From the NCBI GenBank assembly GCA_013298875.1, contig JAAFJH010000015.1:1-34170 (forward strand): a stretch of 34,170 nt of DNA. Reading direction: 5' to 3'. The position numbers were made by a program, and so were the translations under genes. The DNA comes from Synechococcales cyanobacterium bin2.concoct.b11b12b14.033 (GTDB taxonomy: Bacteria > Cyanobacteriota > Vampirovibrionia > Caenarcaniphilales > Caenarcanaceae). Position 1 is the stretch's first letter, and every line of letters begins with the position of its first letter. Positions 1 to 7,130 of this stretch are shown one piece after another. The notes under the pieces are model-generated. The model saw nothing but the letters and a program-made list of their open reading frames with translations, was not told the origin of the DNA and did not search any database.

Positions 1-1185
1 CCTTGCCCAAATGGAATGATGCCTAATCCAACCAATGGTAAGTGTGAGCCAGCAACAACTTGTGGACCAGGAATGCCGGGTTACGATCCACAAACTAAAA
101 CTTGCTGTGGACCAGGAATGCCTAATTATAATCCGCAAACTAAAACTTGCACTCCTCCTGCTGCTGGTACTCCTCCAACTGCTAGTAATGATGGCTGTTT
201 GTATTTGGTTGAAAGAAAAACTTATTCCCAAGATGATGCAGCTAAATTTAGTGGGGATTTTCTTAAATTAATAAATAATAGGGTTGCACTTGGTGTTAGT
301 GGATGTTCTGACAAACTAAATGATAGTGCTACGGTTTTTGATCCTAACAAAAAGTACACAAGCGAAACTGATGCATCACATTCTTCAAGCATAAAGAGTT
401 TAGTAGACTTTGGTATTAATACTAAAGAAAAATATCAAGCTTGGAATTGCTTGTTAATAGGAGACAGTAATCGTCTTACTAGTAATACTAGTGGGGATGC
501 TAATGCAGCAAGCACTTTCTTATTCGACTCTACAGGCAAAATGGTTAGCACAGTGGTAGATGGAAGTAATTCTAATAGGATTTGTGGCTCTGTAAGTACA
601 CCTAGTCCAATATCATTAATTTTGTCAGAAGAAGTGAAAAATGATTATTCTGCTAGCCAATTTGCGATAGATAATAGCTCAATAAATAAATGGTTCAAGT
701 GGAAAGCTTCTGAACAAAGACCTTTATTAGTTTATGATCCAAAGCATACTAATAAAGTATCTTCTGCTAAACAACTATTTGGTAATTATACTTTTGGTAG
801 AAAATGGCAAAATGGTTATGATGCTTTGGCTACCCTAGATAAAAATCATGATAATAAAATTTCTGGTAATGAGCTAAATGACTTGAAATTATGGTTCGAC
901 AAGAATAGAAACGGTATTTCAGAAAAAGGAGAAGTTCAATCTTTAAATCAATCAAAAATCACAGCTCTTTTCTTCCAGCCAAGCTATACTGACCTAGAAA
1001 GCGGTGATATACATGCAAACCTTGGTTATGAGAAGATGGTGGATGGTAATAGGGTTATTGGTAAATCAGTTGACTGGTTTGGAGAAGGCCCATTTGAAAC
1101 TGAAGAGGAAGCTTTATTAGGCAAACAATACATTTTAGGCTCTGGGTTTGTGGAAACTTATAAAAATTATTTAGGAAGGAATTAA
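1..1185 (+). CDS. Cys-rich, EF-hand-containing surface protein (5' end missing)
   Basis: The frame is open to the first base of the window (it reads Pro-Cys-Pro-Asn-Gly before the first ATG at 16), so the gene almost certainly begins upstream and the N terminus, including any signal peptide, is not seen. The visible N-terminal part has tandem Cys-rich units of the form CGPGMPxYxPQTKTC, preceded by a diverged 14-residue unit starting CPNGMM. A middle region rich in Ser, Asn and Thr follows. Counting from the ATG at 16, residues 275-286 form a canonical EF-hand loop (Asp, Asn, Asp, Asn, Ile and Glu at positions 1, 3, 5, 6, 8, 12). Residues 295-306 form a second, slightly irregular loop (DKNRNGISEKGE). 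Paired loops of this kind occur in secreted calcium-binding bacterial proteins. The stop lies 2 bases before the start of a lipoprotein gene, so the two are probably co-translated. Function unknown; calcium-stabilised surface role inferred. Confidence 0.75.
   Translation, partial: PCPNGMMPNPTNGKCEPATTCGPGMPGYDPQTKTCCGPGMPNYNPQTKTCTPPAAGTPPTASNDGCLYLVERKTYSQDDAAKFSGDFLKLINNRVALGVSGCSDKLNDSATVFDPNKKYTSETDASHSSSIKSLVDFGINTKEKYQAWNCLLIGDSNRLTSNTSGDANAASTFLFDSTGKMVSTVVDGSNSNRICGSVSTPSPISLILSEEVKNDYSASQFAIDNSSINKWFKWKASEQRPLLVYDPKHTNKVSSAKQLFGNYTFGRKWQNGYDALATLDKNHDNKISGNELNDLKLWFDKNRNGISEKGEVQSLNQSKITALFFQPSYTDLESGDIHANLGYEKMVDGNRVIGKSVDWFGEGPFETEEEALLGKQYILGSGFVETYKNYLGRN
61..150 (+). repeat. Two tandem 45-bp coding repeats (Cys-rich unit)
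   Basis: Bases 61-105 and 106-150 are direct tandem copies, matching at 39 of 45 positions. Each encodes a 15-residue unit that begins and ends with Cys (CGPGMPxYxPQTKTC). A more diverged copy lies at about 4-45. More copies may lie beyond the left edge. Confidence 0.85.
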
Positions 1186-1187
1186 AA

Positions 1188-1748
1188 ATGAAAATAAATA
1201 AATTAGCTTTGGCTTTAATAGCTTTTAGTTCAATGTCTTTGGTAGGATGCAATAAGCAAAATGAAAACACAAATACATCTTCTCCAAATTCAGGTACCAA
1301 TCTGAAAGGCCAAGCACAAAAAAGCCTAAATGGCCGTTGGATATGGCAAGCAAAAAAAGATGGAAAGGTTCTTGGAATGGGAGAATTTGACCTAAAGGAA
1401 AATAATGGTGATTTAACAGGAGTTACTAAAGCTTTGATACCATCTCTAGAACCTATAAAAGGAAGGCTTGGGAAGGAAAGTGCCGCAGCTGCAATTATAG
1501 TTATGCCTTTAAAAGGTAAGCGTGATGGAGATACTATAAAATTTGAAGTAAAAGATGCAAGTGGATTAATAACTAAAAACGAAGCTAATTTAACTGGTTT
1601 AGGTAAAATGCAAGGAAAAAGTTATCAAGAAGCTAAAGCTCAAGACGTAGATGCAATGGGGTTAAAATCAAATCAAATGAAGAAAAGCTCTAATGGCTCG
1701 ACGGTTATGGAATACGATTGGATTGCTGTCCAAGTTTCTAATAAATAA
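1188..1748 (+). CDS. Small lipoprotein, function unknown
   Basis: 186 residues. The N terminus is a classic lipoprotein signal: basic start (MKINK), hydrophobic core, and lipobox LVGC with the lipidated Cys at residue 21. A low-complexity Asn/Thr/Ser linker follows (about residues 22-40). The mature domain starts at NGRWIWQAKKDGK and looks like a small beta-rich fold with alternating hydrophobic strands; I do not recognise the family. The ATG sits 2 bases after the stop of the upstream surface-protein gene, which suggests translational coupling and a shared envelope role. A lipid-anchored partner or chaperone of the upstream protein is plausible but unproven. Confidence 0.8.
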   Translation: MKINKLALALIAFSSMSLVGCNKQNENTNTSSPNSGTNLKGQAQKSLNGRWIWQAKKDGKVLGMGEFDLKENNGDLTGVTKALIPSLEPIKGRLGKESAAAAIIVMPLKGKRDGDTIKFEVKDASGLITKNEANLTGLGKMQGKSYQEAKAQDVDAMGLKSNQMKKSSNGSTVMEYDWIAVQVSNK

Positions 1749-1752
1749 GCTT

Positions 1753-1948
1753 CTGTCTGAATCACAGATGGACGCAGATTGTATTGAACTGGGATTACGC
1801 TGATTAAATGAGGAACTATCATTTTTACTTTTATGGTTCTACTCTAAAGTGCTTAATCATGGTAATCCTTAAATCATTTAATCCCGGTTCAGAACAAAAA
1901 GAGAAAATCAAAAAATTCGTTTAATCTTGAGAATCCTAATTCAGACAG
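1753..1948. repeat. Long imperfect inverted repeat with GGATTA-type motifs
   Basis: Two nested arms are visible. CTGTCTGAAT at 1753-1762 is the exact reverse complement of 1939-1948. TGAACTGGGATTA at 1785-1797 is the reverse complement of 1879-1891 with one mismatch. Between and around them are further GATT/AATC words at roughly helical spacing (for example 1761, 1775, 1791, 1800, 1862, 1931), and AGGATTA recurs at 2012-2018 just before the downstream gene. It fills most of the gap between the lipoprotein gene and the nuclease-like gene and contains no convincing ORF. It could be a non-autonomous mobile repeat, a structured RNA or a protein-binding array. Confidence 0.6.
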
Positions 1949-1988
1949 TTAAAAACAATCCTGAAAAGGCTGATTGAGAGAATTTGTG

Positions 1989-1994
1989 TATAAT
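1989..1994 (+). promoter_or_regulatory. Candidate -10 box for the nuclease-like gene
   Basis: A perfect TATAAT lies 31 bases before the ATG at 2025. No good -35 box is seen at 16-18 bp, so this is weakly supported. The AGGA at 2012-2015 could serve as ribosome binding site. Confidence 0.3.
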
Positions 1995-2024
1995 AAAAGT
2001 ACTTGAATTTTAGGATTAAATAAA

Positions 2025-2585
2025 ATGGCTTTTAAAAAAGAATTTGAGAATTTATTTCGTAGCTTTGCTGAATTAAGAGAGCAGCAAGCAAAACTTACGG
2101 ATTCTCAGGCTTGCACAGATGAGCAGATGAAAAAGACTGATAAGCAAATTGAAAAAGTTTTTAAAGAGCTAGGAAATATTAGTAATAATAATGGAGCCGT
2201 CGCTGAAGATTTCTTTTGGAATGGACTGAAAAACAGAAAAGAATTTGAAGGAATTACAATTGATTATTCAGAAAGAAATACTCATCGGAAGCTAGGAAAG
2301 ATTGAAGATGAATTTGATATTATTCTTTACAATGGCAACTCAGTAATAATTATTGAAACCAAATACAAAGTACGTTTGCAAGATATTGAAACTTTAAAAG
2401 ACCGAAAAATACCGAATTTCAGGCAACTTTTTAGAGAAAAAGCAAATCAAAAAATTTACGGAGCCATTGCTGGCTGGAACATGACAGACGAAGCCATTGA
2501 TTTTGCGAAGCAGGAAGGTTTTTTTATACTTAGTCAATCAGGAGACAATTTAGCTATTGAAAAAGGCGAAGTGAAGGCTTATTAA
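2025..2585 (+). CDS. PD-(D/E)XK nuclease-like protein with N-terminal coiled coil (DUF3782-like)
   Basis: 186 residues. Residues 5-52 form a heptad-like coiled coil rich in Glu, Gln and Lys. The C-terminal domain carries the signature of the PD-(D/E)XK nuclease fold: a helix with Glu61 (AEDFF), then Asp98 in EFDII, a hairpin, then Glu111-x-Lys113 in IIIETKYK. A following conserved-looking stretch (NQKIYGAIAGW) and a C-terminal strand (GFFILSQSG) match the layout of predicted restriction-like endonuclease families with an N-terminal coiled coil. Such genes are often solitary and scattered, without a methyltransferase, and their substrate is generally unknown. This one stands alone, preceded by a large inverted repeat. 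Fold confidence is fairly high; activity is inferred from motif only. Confidence 0.7.
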   Translation: MAFKKEFENLFRSFAELREQQAKLTDSQACTDEQMKKTDKQIEKVFKELGNISNNNGAVAEDFFWNGLKNRKEFEGITIDYSERNTHRKLGKIEDEFDIILYNGNSVIIIETKYKVRLQDIETLKDRKIPNFRQLFREKANQKIYGAIAGWNMTDEAIDFAKQEGFFILSQSGDNLAIEKGEVKAY

Positions 2586-2657
2586 TATGCAGTGCTTAAT
2601 CAAGAAATTTTGAGGTAAACTCTAATAATTATACTTTTCAATTTTTTGACGAAATTT

Positions 2658-3266
2658 ATGTTTGCACAATTATTTACCACGATTACTAAAATCATCTCTC
2701 AGACTGGTTATTTGGGCATTTCTTTTTTTATGGCTCTCGAAAGTATGATTTTTCCGATTCCCAGCGAAGCAATTATGCCATTTGCCGGTTTTTTAGCCGC
2801 TCAAGGTAAATTTAGTATGTTAGGTGTAGCGGTTGCCAGTACAATTGGGAGCTTAATTGGGTCTTACTTATCTTATGCAATTGGTTTTTATGGAGGAAAA
2901 CCTTTTTTGCAAAAATTTGGTAAATTCTTTTTATTAGACGAAAGCCATTTAGACTGGACAGAAAAATTCTTTCAAAAACATGGCAATAAAGCAGTTTTAA
3001 TCAGCCGTTTTATACCTATTGTACGGCATTTGATTTCAATTCCAGCTGGTATGGCCAGAATGCCTTGGCTCACTTTTGGTATTTATACAGCTTTGGGTGC
3101 TACTGCCTGGAATATGTTTTTGGCCTGGCTAGGTTTTAAACTAAAAGAAAAATGGCATTTAGTGGATGAGTCCACGCATTTCCTCGATTATATTGTGGCT
3201 TTTGTTTTACTTCTAATAATAATTTATGTGTTTTTCAAGCTCATCAAAAAAAGAAAAACTGTCTAA
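2658..3266 (+). CDS. DedA family membrane protein
   Basis: About 202 residues from ATG 2658; a TTG at 2646 would add four residues and cannot be excluded, since TTG is used elsewhere in this window. The protein is strongly hydrophobic with several membrane segments. It shows DedA hallmarks: Glu followed by FPIPSE near residues 30-37, a glycine-rich re-entrant stretch (GSLIGSYLSYAIGFYGG), and FISR-like SRFIPIVRHLISIPAG with the conserved Arg and Pro. A basic tail (KKRKTV) ends it. DedA proteins act in the inner membrane; several are implicated in undecaprenyl-phosphate or phospholipid flipping. It lies upstream of a polyketide synthase on the same strand, 64 bases away, but co-transcription is not shown. 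Confidence 0.88.
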   Translation: MFAQLFTTITKIISQTGYLGISFFMALESMIFPIPSEAIMPFAGFLAAQGKFSMLGVAVASTIGSLIGSYLSYAIGFYGGKPFLQKFGKFFLLDESHLDWTEKFFQKHGNKAVLISRFIPIVRHLISIPAGMARMPWLTFGIYTALGATAWNMFLAWLGFKLKEKWHLVDESTHFLDYIVAFVLLLIIIYVFFKLIKKRKTV

Positions 3267-3330
3267 AAGTTTGTTTATGGTTACACTGATTTATTAGGGA
3301 AGTAAAAACCAGGAGGGCAAAAGTTCTTAA

Positions 3331-4494
3331 ATGTTAGCTGTGTTTTTAAATCAATTTCAGGTTATCAAGCCCCAAAACTGCCTTTCCCAAGACAAATTAT
3401 TAAACTGGATTATTAAATGTCATCAATTAGCCGAAAAACAAAAGCTTAATAATAATCAAAAAGAAAAAATTGACCAAGAATTAATAAAAAAACTTTTTGA
3501 AAGATACGGAGTTAAACCATCACAAATTTCTCAGAGATATTTTGAATGTAATGATATTTGTGCCGAAACGTTTGATAATAATACAATTTACTCAATTGAT
3601 GAGCTGACACCTAACGGCAAAAATATTACCGAGAAAGCTATTTTTTTTGCTGAACGAGCTTATCAAGTTCTCGAACAATTTTATAGTATTGATTTACCTT
3701 TACTGTCCAAACCTAATCATTTAATTCATGTAACTTGCACCGGGTATGTTTCTCCGAGTGTTGCTCAGCAAATAGTTTCACGACCAAATTGGCAACAACA
3801 AACCGATATAACTCATGCTTATCATATGGGTTGTTATGCATCTTTACCGGCTACCAGATTAGCGAAAAGCTTAGTCGTGTCTGAAAATTCCACCACTAAT
3901 AATCAATTTCGGGTTGATATTGTTCATAATGAAATGTGTGGTTTGCATATGAATTCCCTGGCTCATACTCCTGAGCAGATGATTGTGCAAACTTTATTCG
4001 CCGATGGACATATTAAATACACTGCTTCAGCACAGGCACAAAAAAAAGGCTTTAACTTACAAATCATTACTTTGCACGAAAAAATTATTTCAAATTCACA
4101 AATGGATATGAGTTGGATTTCAGCTCCTTGGGGAATGCAAATGAATTTATCCCGTGAAGTACCAGCAAAAATAAAGCTTGAGCTAAAAGAATTTTCGAGT
4201 GAATTATTTTATAAAGCTAATCTTTCCGAAAATGAAGTTAAAAAAGCTATTTTTGCTATTCATCCGGGTGGCACTAAAATTATTGATTCTGTTAAAGAAG
4301 TTTTGGAACTAACCGACAGCCAAATTAGTGAGACACAAAAAGTTTTATTTGAAAGAGGAAATATGTCTTCAGCTACTTTGCCACATGTTTGGGAGGAAAT
4401 ATTGCATAGAAATTATCCAATTGGTACTAAAATAATTAGTTATGCTTTTGGCCCTGGCCTAACACTTTTTGGCTCGGTTTTTGAGATTAGTTAA
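3331..4494 (+). CDS. Type III polyketide synthase (chalcone synthase-like)
   Basis: 387 residues, the normal size for the family. The thiolase-fold catalytic triad is complete: Cys168 in MGCYASLPA, His311 in IHPGGTKI and Asn344 in RGNMSS. The His-to-Asn distance of 33 equals that of plant chalcone synthase, and Cys-to-His is 143 (139 in the plant enzyme). The C-terminal GPGLTLFG loop is also typical. Such enzymes condense malonyl-CoA onto an acyl-CoA starter to make pyrones, resorcinols or phloroglucinols. An in-frame TAA at 3328 fixes ATG 3331 as the first possible start; a strong AGGAGGG at 3311-3317 lies 13 bases upstream, which is a long spacing. No methyltransferase or oxidase that usually tailors the product is adjacent. 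Product and starter unit cannot be told from sequence. Confidence 0.93.
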   Translation: MLAVFLNQFQVIKPQNCLSQDKLLNWIIKCHQLAEKQKLNNNQKEKIDQELIKKLFERYGVKPSQISQRYFECNDICAETFDNNTIYSIDELTPNGKNITEKAIFFAERAYQVLEQFYSIDLPLLSKPNHLIHVTCTGYVSPSVAQQIVSRPNWQQQTDITHAYHMGCYASLPATRLAKSLVVSENSTTNNQFRVDIVHNEMCGLHMNSLAHTPEQMIVQTLFADGHIKYTASAQAQKKGFNLQIITLHEKIISNSQMDMSWISAPWGMQMNLSREVPAKIKLELKEFSSELFYKANLSENEVKKAIFAIHPGGTKIIDSVKEVLELTDSQISETQKVLFERGNMSSATLPHVWEEILHRNYPIGTKIISYAFGPGLTLFGSVFEIS

Positions 4495-4520
4495 TAAAAA
4501 AGATTTGAGATTGTAGAGTT

Positions 4521-4901
4521 TTAGGATTCTAGCTCGGATATTTGATTAGCGGAAGGCTTAAAAGATTTTGCACCTCCAAATATATAAACTTCTAATTTAG
4601 CAATTTCTATTCTGACATTTGCAAATGATTCCTGAAGATTATCAATTTTTGCTTCTAATTTTTGCTCAACTTGGCTGATTTTTGCTTCTAATTTCTGTTC
4701 AACTTGGTCGATTTTGGCTTCTAACTTCTGTTCAACTTGGTCAACTCGCTTAGATAATTTATCATCAACTTGATCAATGCGCTTAGATAATTTATCGTCG
4801 AGTTTATCAATTCTGGCCAACAGGAAATTAATAACCACAAAGCTGGTTGCCACCGTCGAAATAACAATTGATAAAACCGTGATAATAAGTTGACTATTCA
4901 T
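4521..4901 (-). CDS. Membrane-anchored coiled-coil protein of 11-residue repeats
   Basis: 126 residues. Residues 5-28 form a single hydrophobic membrane segment. Residues 30-95 are six consecutive 11-residue units, such as RIDQVDDKLSK and KIDQVEQKLEA, with Ile/Val at position 2 and Leu near position 9. This is a hendecad pattern, which favours a straight or right-handed coiled-coil stalk rather than a heptad one. The tail (EVYIFGGAKSFKP) is not repetitive. Short proteins of this type are common accessory genes of unknown function. It is convergent with the polyketide synthase. A probable promoter element shared with the toxin-antitoxin operon lies 34 bases upstream of the ATG. Confidence 0.75.
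   Translation of the reverse strand: MNSQLIITVLSIVISTVATSFVVINFLLARIDKLDDKLSKRIDQVDDKLSKRVDQVEQKLEAKIDQVEQKLEAKISQVEQKLEAKIDNLQESFANVRIEIAKLEVYIFGGAKSFKPSANQISELES
4617..4814 (-). repeat. Six 33-bp coding repeats (hendecad coiled coil)
   Basis: Minus-strand bases 4814 down to 4617 encode six in-register 11-residue units. The three central units are nearly identical in protein and similar in DNA (the plus strand repeats 'acttggtcgattttggcttc'-like blocks). A 33-bp tandem like this can gain or lose units by slippage while staying in frame. Confidence 0.85.
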
Positions 4902-4934
4902 TTATAGTTATAAAAATTTTTTTTAATTAACTTA

Positions 4935-4951
4935 AATATACCCTGAAATAC
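4935..4951 (-). promoter_or_regulatory. Shared promoter-like motif, copy 1
   Basis: On the minus strand this reads GTATTTCAGGGTATATT. The last six bases (TATATT) fit a -10 box, and TTGCAT 17 bp upstream (4963-4958) is a partial -35. The ATG of the coiled-coil gene is 34 bases downstream. The same 17-mer with one difference occurs at 14384-14400 upstream of the antitoxin gene. Confidence 0.5.
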
Positions 4952-5059
4952 AAATTTATGCAAAATCATCCCTAGGCGAGCTTAAATCAGGTGTGTGTTT
5001 GAGATTAGTTAAAATAAGCTAAAATTTACAAACATTATTTTTATCAATTTATAAGCCAA

Positions 5060-5578
5060 ATGGACAAATCAAATATTAAGTTTTGGAATGAAAGAAGAAG
5101 AAAATTAAAAGATGACCTCGATTCTAAACGTTTGCCTTGTGCGGTTGGAATTGTTGAATCTAAATTTGCCGAAAATGTCGGTGGAATTATTAGGACAGCT
5201 AATGCTTTTTTAATTGAAGAAATTATTTTGGACACAAAAGTTTATAATAAGTCTGCGACAGCTGGGACTGCGAATTGGGAAAATATTAAAGTTGAATCAA
5301 ATATATTTGAGTATTTAAAAAAAAACAATTATGCAATTATTGCTTTAGAACAACATGCCAGAAGTGTACCGCTTTGGGATTTTAAATTTCCGCTTAAAAG
5401 TGCCATTATACCAGGCCATGAAGTATTGGGTATGAGCGATGAGCTGGTAGATTTGTGTGATTATGTCGTGGAAATTCCGCAATTTGGTTTAGTCGAAAGC
5501 CTAAATGTTGCTACTGCCACTAGCATTACTTTATATGAATATTGCCGTCAACACCGAGGTCATAAACAAGAAGGTTAA
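5060..5578 (+). CDS. TrmH/SpoU family RNA 2'-O-methyltransferase
   Basis: 172 residues, enough for a bare SPOUT catalytic domain, so it lacks the N-terminal L30e-like RNA-binding domain of RlmB. All three SpoU motifs are visible: motif 1 ENVGGIIRTA (Asn and Arg of the active site), motif 2 IIPGHEVLGMS (the usual Gly-x-Glu-x-x-Gly), and motif 3 IPQFGLVESLNVATATSITLYE at the trefoil knot where S-adenosylmethionine binds. The family methylates ribose 2'-OH in tRNA or rRNA; size is closest to TrmL-like or small TrmH-like members, but the target nucleotide cannot be assigned. The basic N terminus (WNERRRKLKDD) could contact RNA. It stands alone upstream of the ribosomal block. Confidence 0.9.
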   Translation: MDKSNIKFWNERRRKLKDDLDSKRLPCAVGIVESKFAENVGGIIRTANAFLIEEIILDTKVYNKSATAGTANWENIKVESNIFEYLKKNNYAIIALEQHARSVPLWDFKFPLKSAIIPGHEVLGMSDELVDLCDYVVEIPQFGLVESLNVATATSITLYEYCRQHRGHKQEG

Positions 5579-5641
5579 AGTAAATTTATACAATAAACTT
5601 CTTGTTGAATTGACCCAGCTCTTAAACTTATTTTGGGTAAT

Positions 5642-5908
5642 TTAAAAGCATTTCTCGAAAATACAATTGCTTGAATTCGGGCATTCTTCTTTTAAGTGTA
5701 ATTTATGCCAAGCTTTCAAAAAACATTCTCGGCTGGCAATATAATGAAAAGTTTCTTCAAAAAAATCATTTTTATCTTTATTGTATAATGCAGCCAGACA
5801 ATTTATACATAAGTGATTGTCTTCCTCACCTAAAGCTAAATTTAGCGTATAAAGCCTTTGGCAAATTGGGGCAGAACACTTCGGGCAATAAGATAATATT
5901 GATTTCAT
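5642..5908 (-). CDS. Small cysteine-rich (probably zinc-binding) protein
   Basis: 88 residues with nine cysteines: Cys8, 11, 16, 34, 37, 62, 76, 82 and 87. CPKC at 8-11 and CINC at 34-37 look like the two knuckles of a zinc ribbon; the C-terminal cluster may bind a second metal or form a separate motif. I do not recognise the family. It is divergent from rplB with 69 bases between the two starts. The overlapping plus-strand ORF (5671-5916) has no protein-like features, and the Cys spacing makes the minus-strand reading much more convincing. Confidence 0.65.
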   Translation of the reverse strand: MKSILSYCPKCSAPICQRLYTLNLALGEEDNHLCINCLAALYNKDKNDFFEETFHYIASRECFLKAWHKLHLKEECPNSSNCIFEKCF

Positions 5909-5912
5909 TATT

Positions 5913-5941
5913 TTGACTTTAATTGTATAACTATGTTAGAT
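5913..5941 (+). promoter_or_regulatory. Putative promoter of the rplB ribosomal operon
   Basis: TTGACT at 5913-5918 and TTAGAT at 5936-5941 are separated by 17 bp; TATG directly precedes the -10 box. Transcription would start near 5948, leaving a leader of about 30 bases before the rplB ATG. It fits rplB being the first gene of its own unit here. Confidence 0.45.
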
Positions 5942-5977
5942 TAAACAAGCATTTATTTTTTAGAAAAAGTTGAAGAA

Positions 5978-6838
5978 ATGGGACTCAAACAATATAAACC
6001 TACTTCTGCTGGTGTTAGAACTAAATTAGTTCCAGACTTTGTCGAGCTGAAGATAGAAGGACCTGCTCGTAAATTAAAAGACAAAAAGCGTGAAACTCGC
6101 TCTTTAAGAAAAACTATTAAAAAACATGTTGGCCGTAATAATCAAGGCCGCATTACTAGCCGTTTTAGAGGTGGTGGACACAAAAAAGTTTATCGCCAAA
6201 TAGATTTTTTAAGAAGTGATAAGCAAGGTATTACCGGACGGGTAGATTCCTTGGAATATGATCCTAACCGTAATTGCTGGATCGCTTTAATAGTCTATCT
6301 TGACGGCGAAAAACGTTATATATTGGCTCCCAATAATATTAAAGTTGGTGGATTTGTCGTTAGTGGCTCACAAGCTCCAATTAAAGAAGGGAATGCTTTA
6401 CCTTTAATTAATATACCTTTAGGTTCTACCATTCATAATATTGAAATGACACCTGGTAAAGGCGGGCAAATGGTTAGAGCTGCTGGTCAATCCGCCCAAC
6501 TTATTGCCAAAGAAAAAGGTTTAGCTGGTTTAAGGCTTCCTTCGGGCGAAATGAGATGGGTTTTAGATCGTTGCTATGCAAGTTTAGGTCAATTAAGTAA
6601 TCCAGAATTTGCTAATCAAAGTTCCGGTAAAGCTGGACGTACAAGGTGGTTAGGACGTAAACCTCATAATAGAGGAGCTTCTATGAACCCGGTTGATCAT
6701 AAACACGGTGGAGGAGAAGGTCGCTCTCCAGTTGGAGCACCTGGCCCATATACTGCTTTTGGTAAAAAACATGGCTTAAAAACCAGACAAAAGCGTAAAA
6801 ATAGTAATAAGCATATAATTAGCAGACGGAAAAAATAG
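5978..6838 (+). CDS. rplB: 50S ribosomal protein L2 (uL2)
   Basis: 286 residues, about ten longer than usual. The start MGLKQYKPTSAGVR and the blocks GRNNQGRITSRFRGGGHKK, NIPLGSTIHNIE and GKGGQMVRAAG are diagnostic. The peptidyl-transferase-proximal loop reads NPVDHKHGGGEGR: the functionally important first His is kept, while the usual Pro between the two His is Lys. The C terminus (GKKHGLKTRQKRKNS...) is a basic extension. L2 binds 23S rRNA domain IV and helps subunit joining. It heads the local operon; rpsJ, rplC, rplD and rplW, which usually precede it, are absent. Confidence 0.98.
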   Translation: MGLKQYKPTSAGVRTKLVPDFVELKIEGPARKLKDKKRETRSLRKTIKKHVGRNNQGRITSRFRGGGHKKVYRQIDFLRSDKQGITGRVDSLEYDPNRNCWIALIVYLDGEKRYILAPNNIKVGGFVVSGSQAPIKEGNALPLINIPLGSTIHNIEMTPGKGGQMVRAAGQSAQLIAKEKGLAGLRLPSGEMRWVLDRCYASLGQLSNPEFANQSSGKAGRTRWLGRKPHNRGASMNPVDHKHGGGEGRSPVGAPGPYTAFGKKHGLKTRQKRKNSNKHIISRRKK

Positions 6839-6846
6839 GATAAAAA

Positions 6847-7128
6847 ATGGCTAGATCATTAAAAAAAGGCCCTTATATAGACCCTAATTTATTAGAAAAG
6901 GTTGAAAAAGCGGTTGAAAATAAAGATAAAAAATTAATAAAAACTTGGTCAAGGGCATCTGTAATTTTGCCTTTGATGATTGGCTTAAACATGGCAGTAC
7001 ATGATGGCAGGCAATTTGTGCCAGTTTATATTACCGAAACAATGGTAGGTCATAAATTGGGTGAATTTGCACCAACTCGTAAATTCAGAGGGCATAAAGC
7101 AGCCACTACTAGCAAGGGAGGCAAATAA
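6847..7128 (+). CDS. rpsS: 30S ribosomal protein S19 (uS19)
   Basis: 93 residues, standard length. It begins [12 protein letters not shown] and contains IKTWSRAS and the conserved [18 protein letters not shown] block that contacts 16S rRNA in the head of the small subunit near S13. It starts 8 bases after rplB, with a weak AGGAT ribosome binding site, and ends 2 bases before rplV, consistent with one transcript. Confidence 0.98.
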   Translation: MARSLKKGPYIDPNLLEKVEKAVENKDKKLIKTWSRASVILPLMIGLNMAVHDGRQFVPVYITETMVGHKLGEFAPTRKFRGHKAATTSKGGK

Positions 7129-7130
7129 TT

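Noticed and set aside
5618-5641. Hairpin ACCCA...TGGGT after the SpoU methyltransferase gene
   Set aside because: Only five base pairs with a long loop and no T-tract; not a convincing terminator.
5671-5916. Plus-strand open frame overlapping the Cys-rich gene
   Set aside because: The minus-strand reading has nine cysteines in zinc-ribbon-like spacing; the plus-strand product has no recognisable feature.
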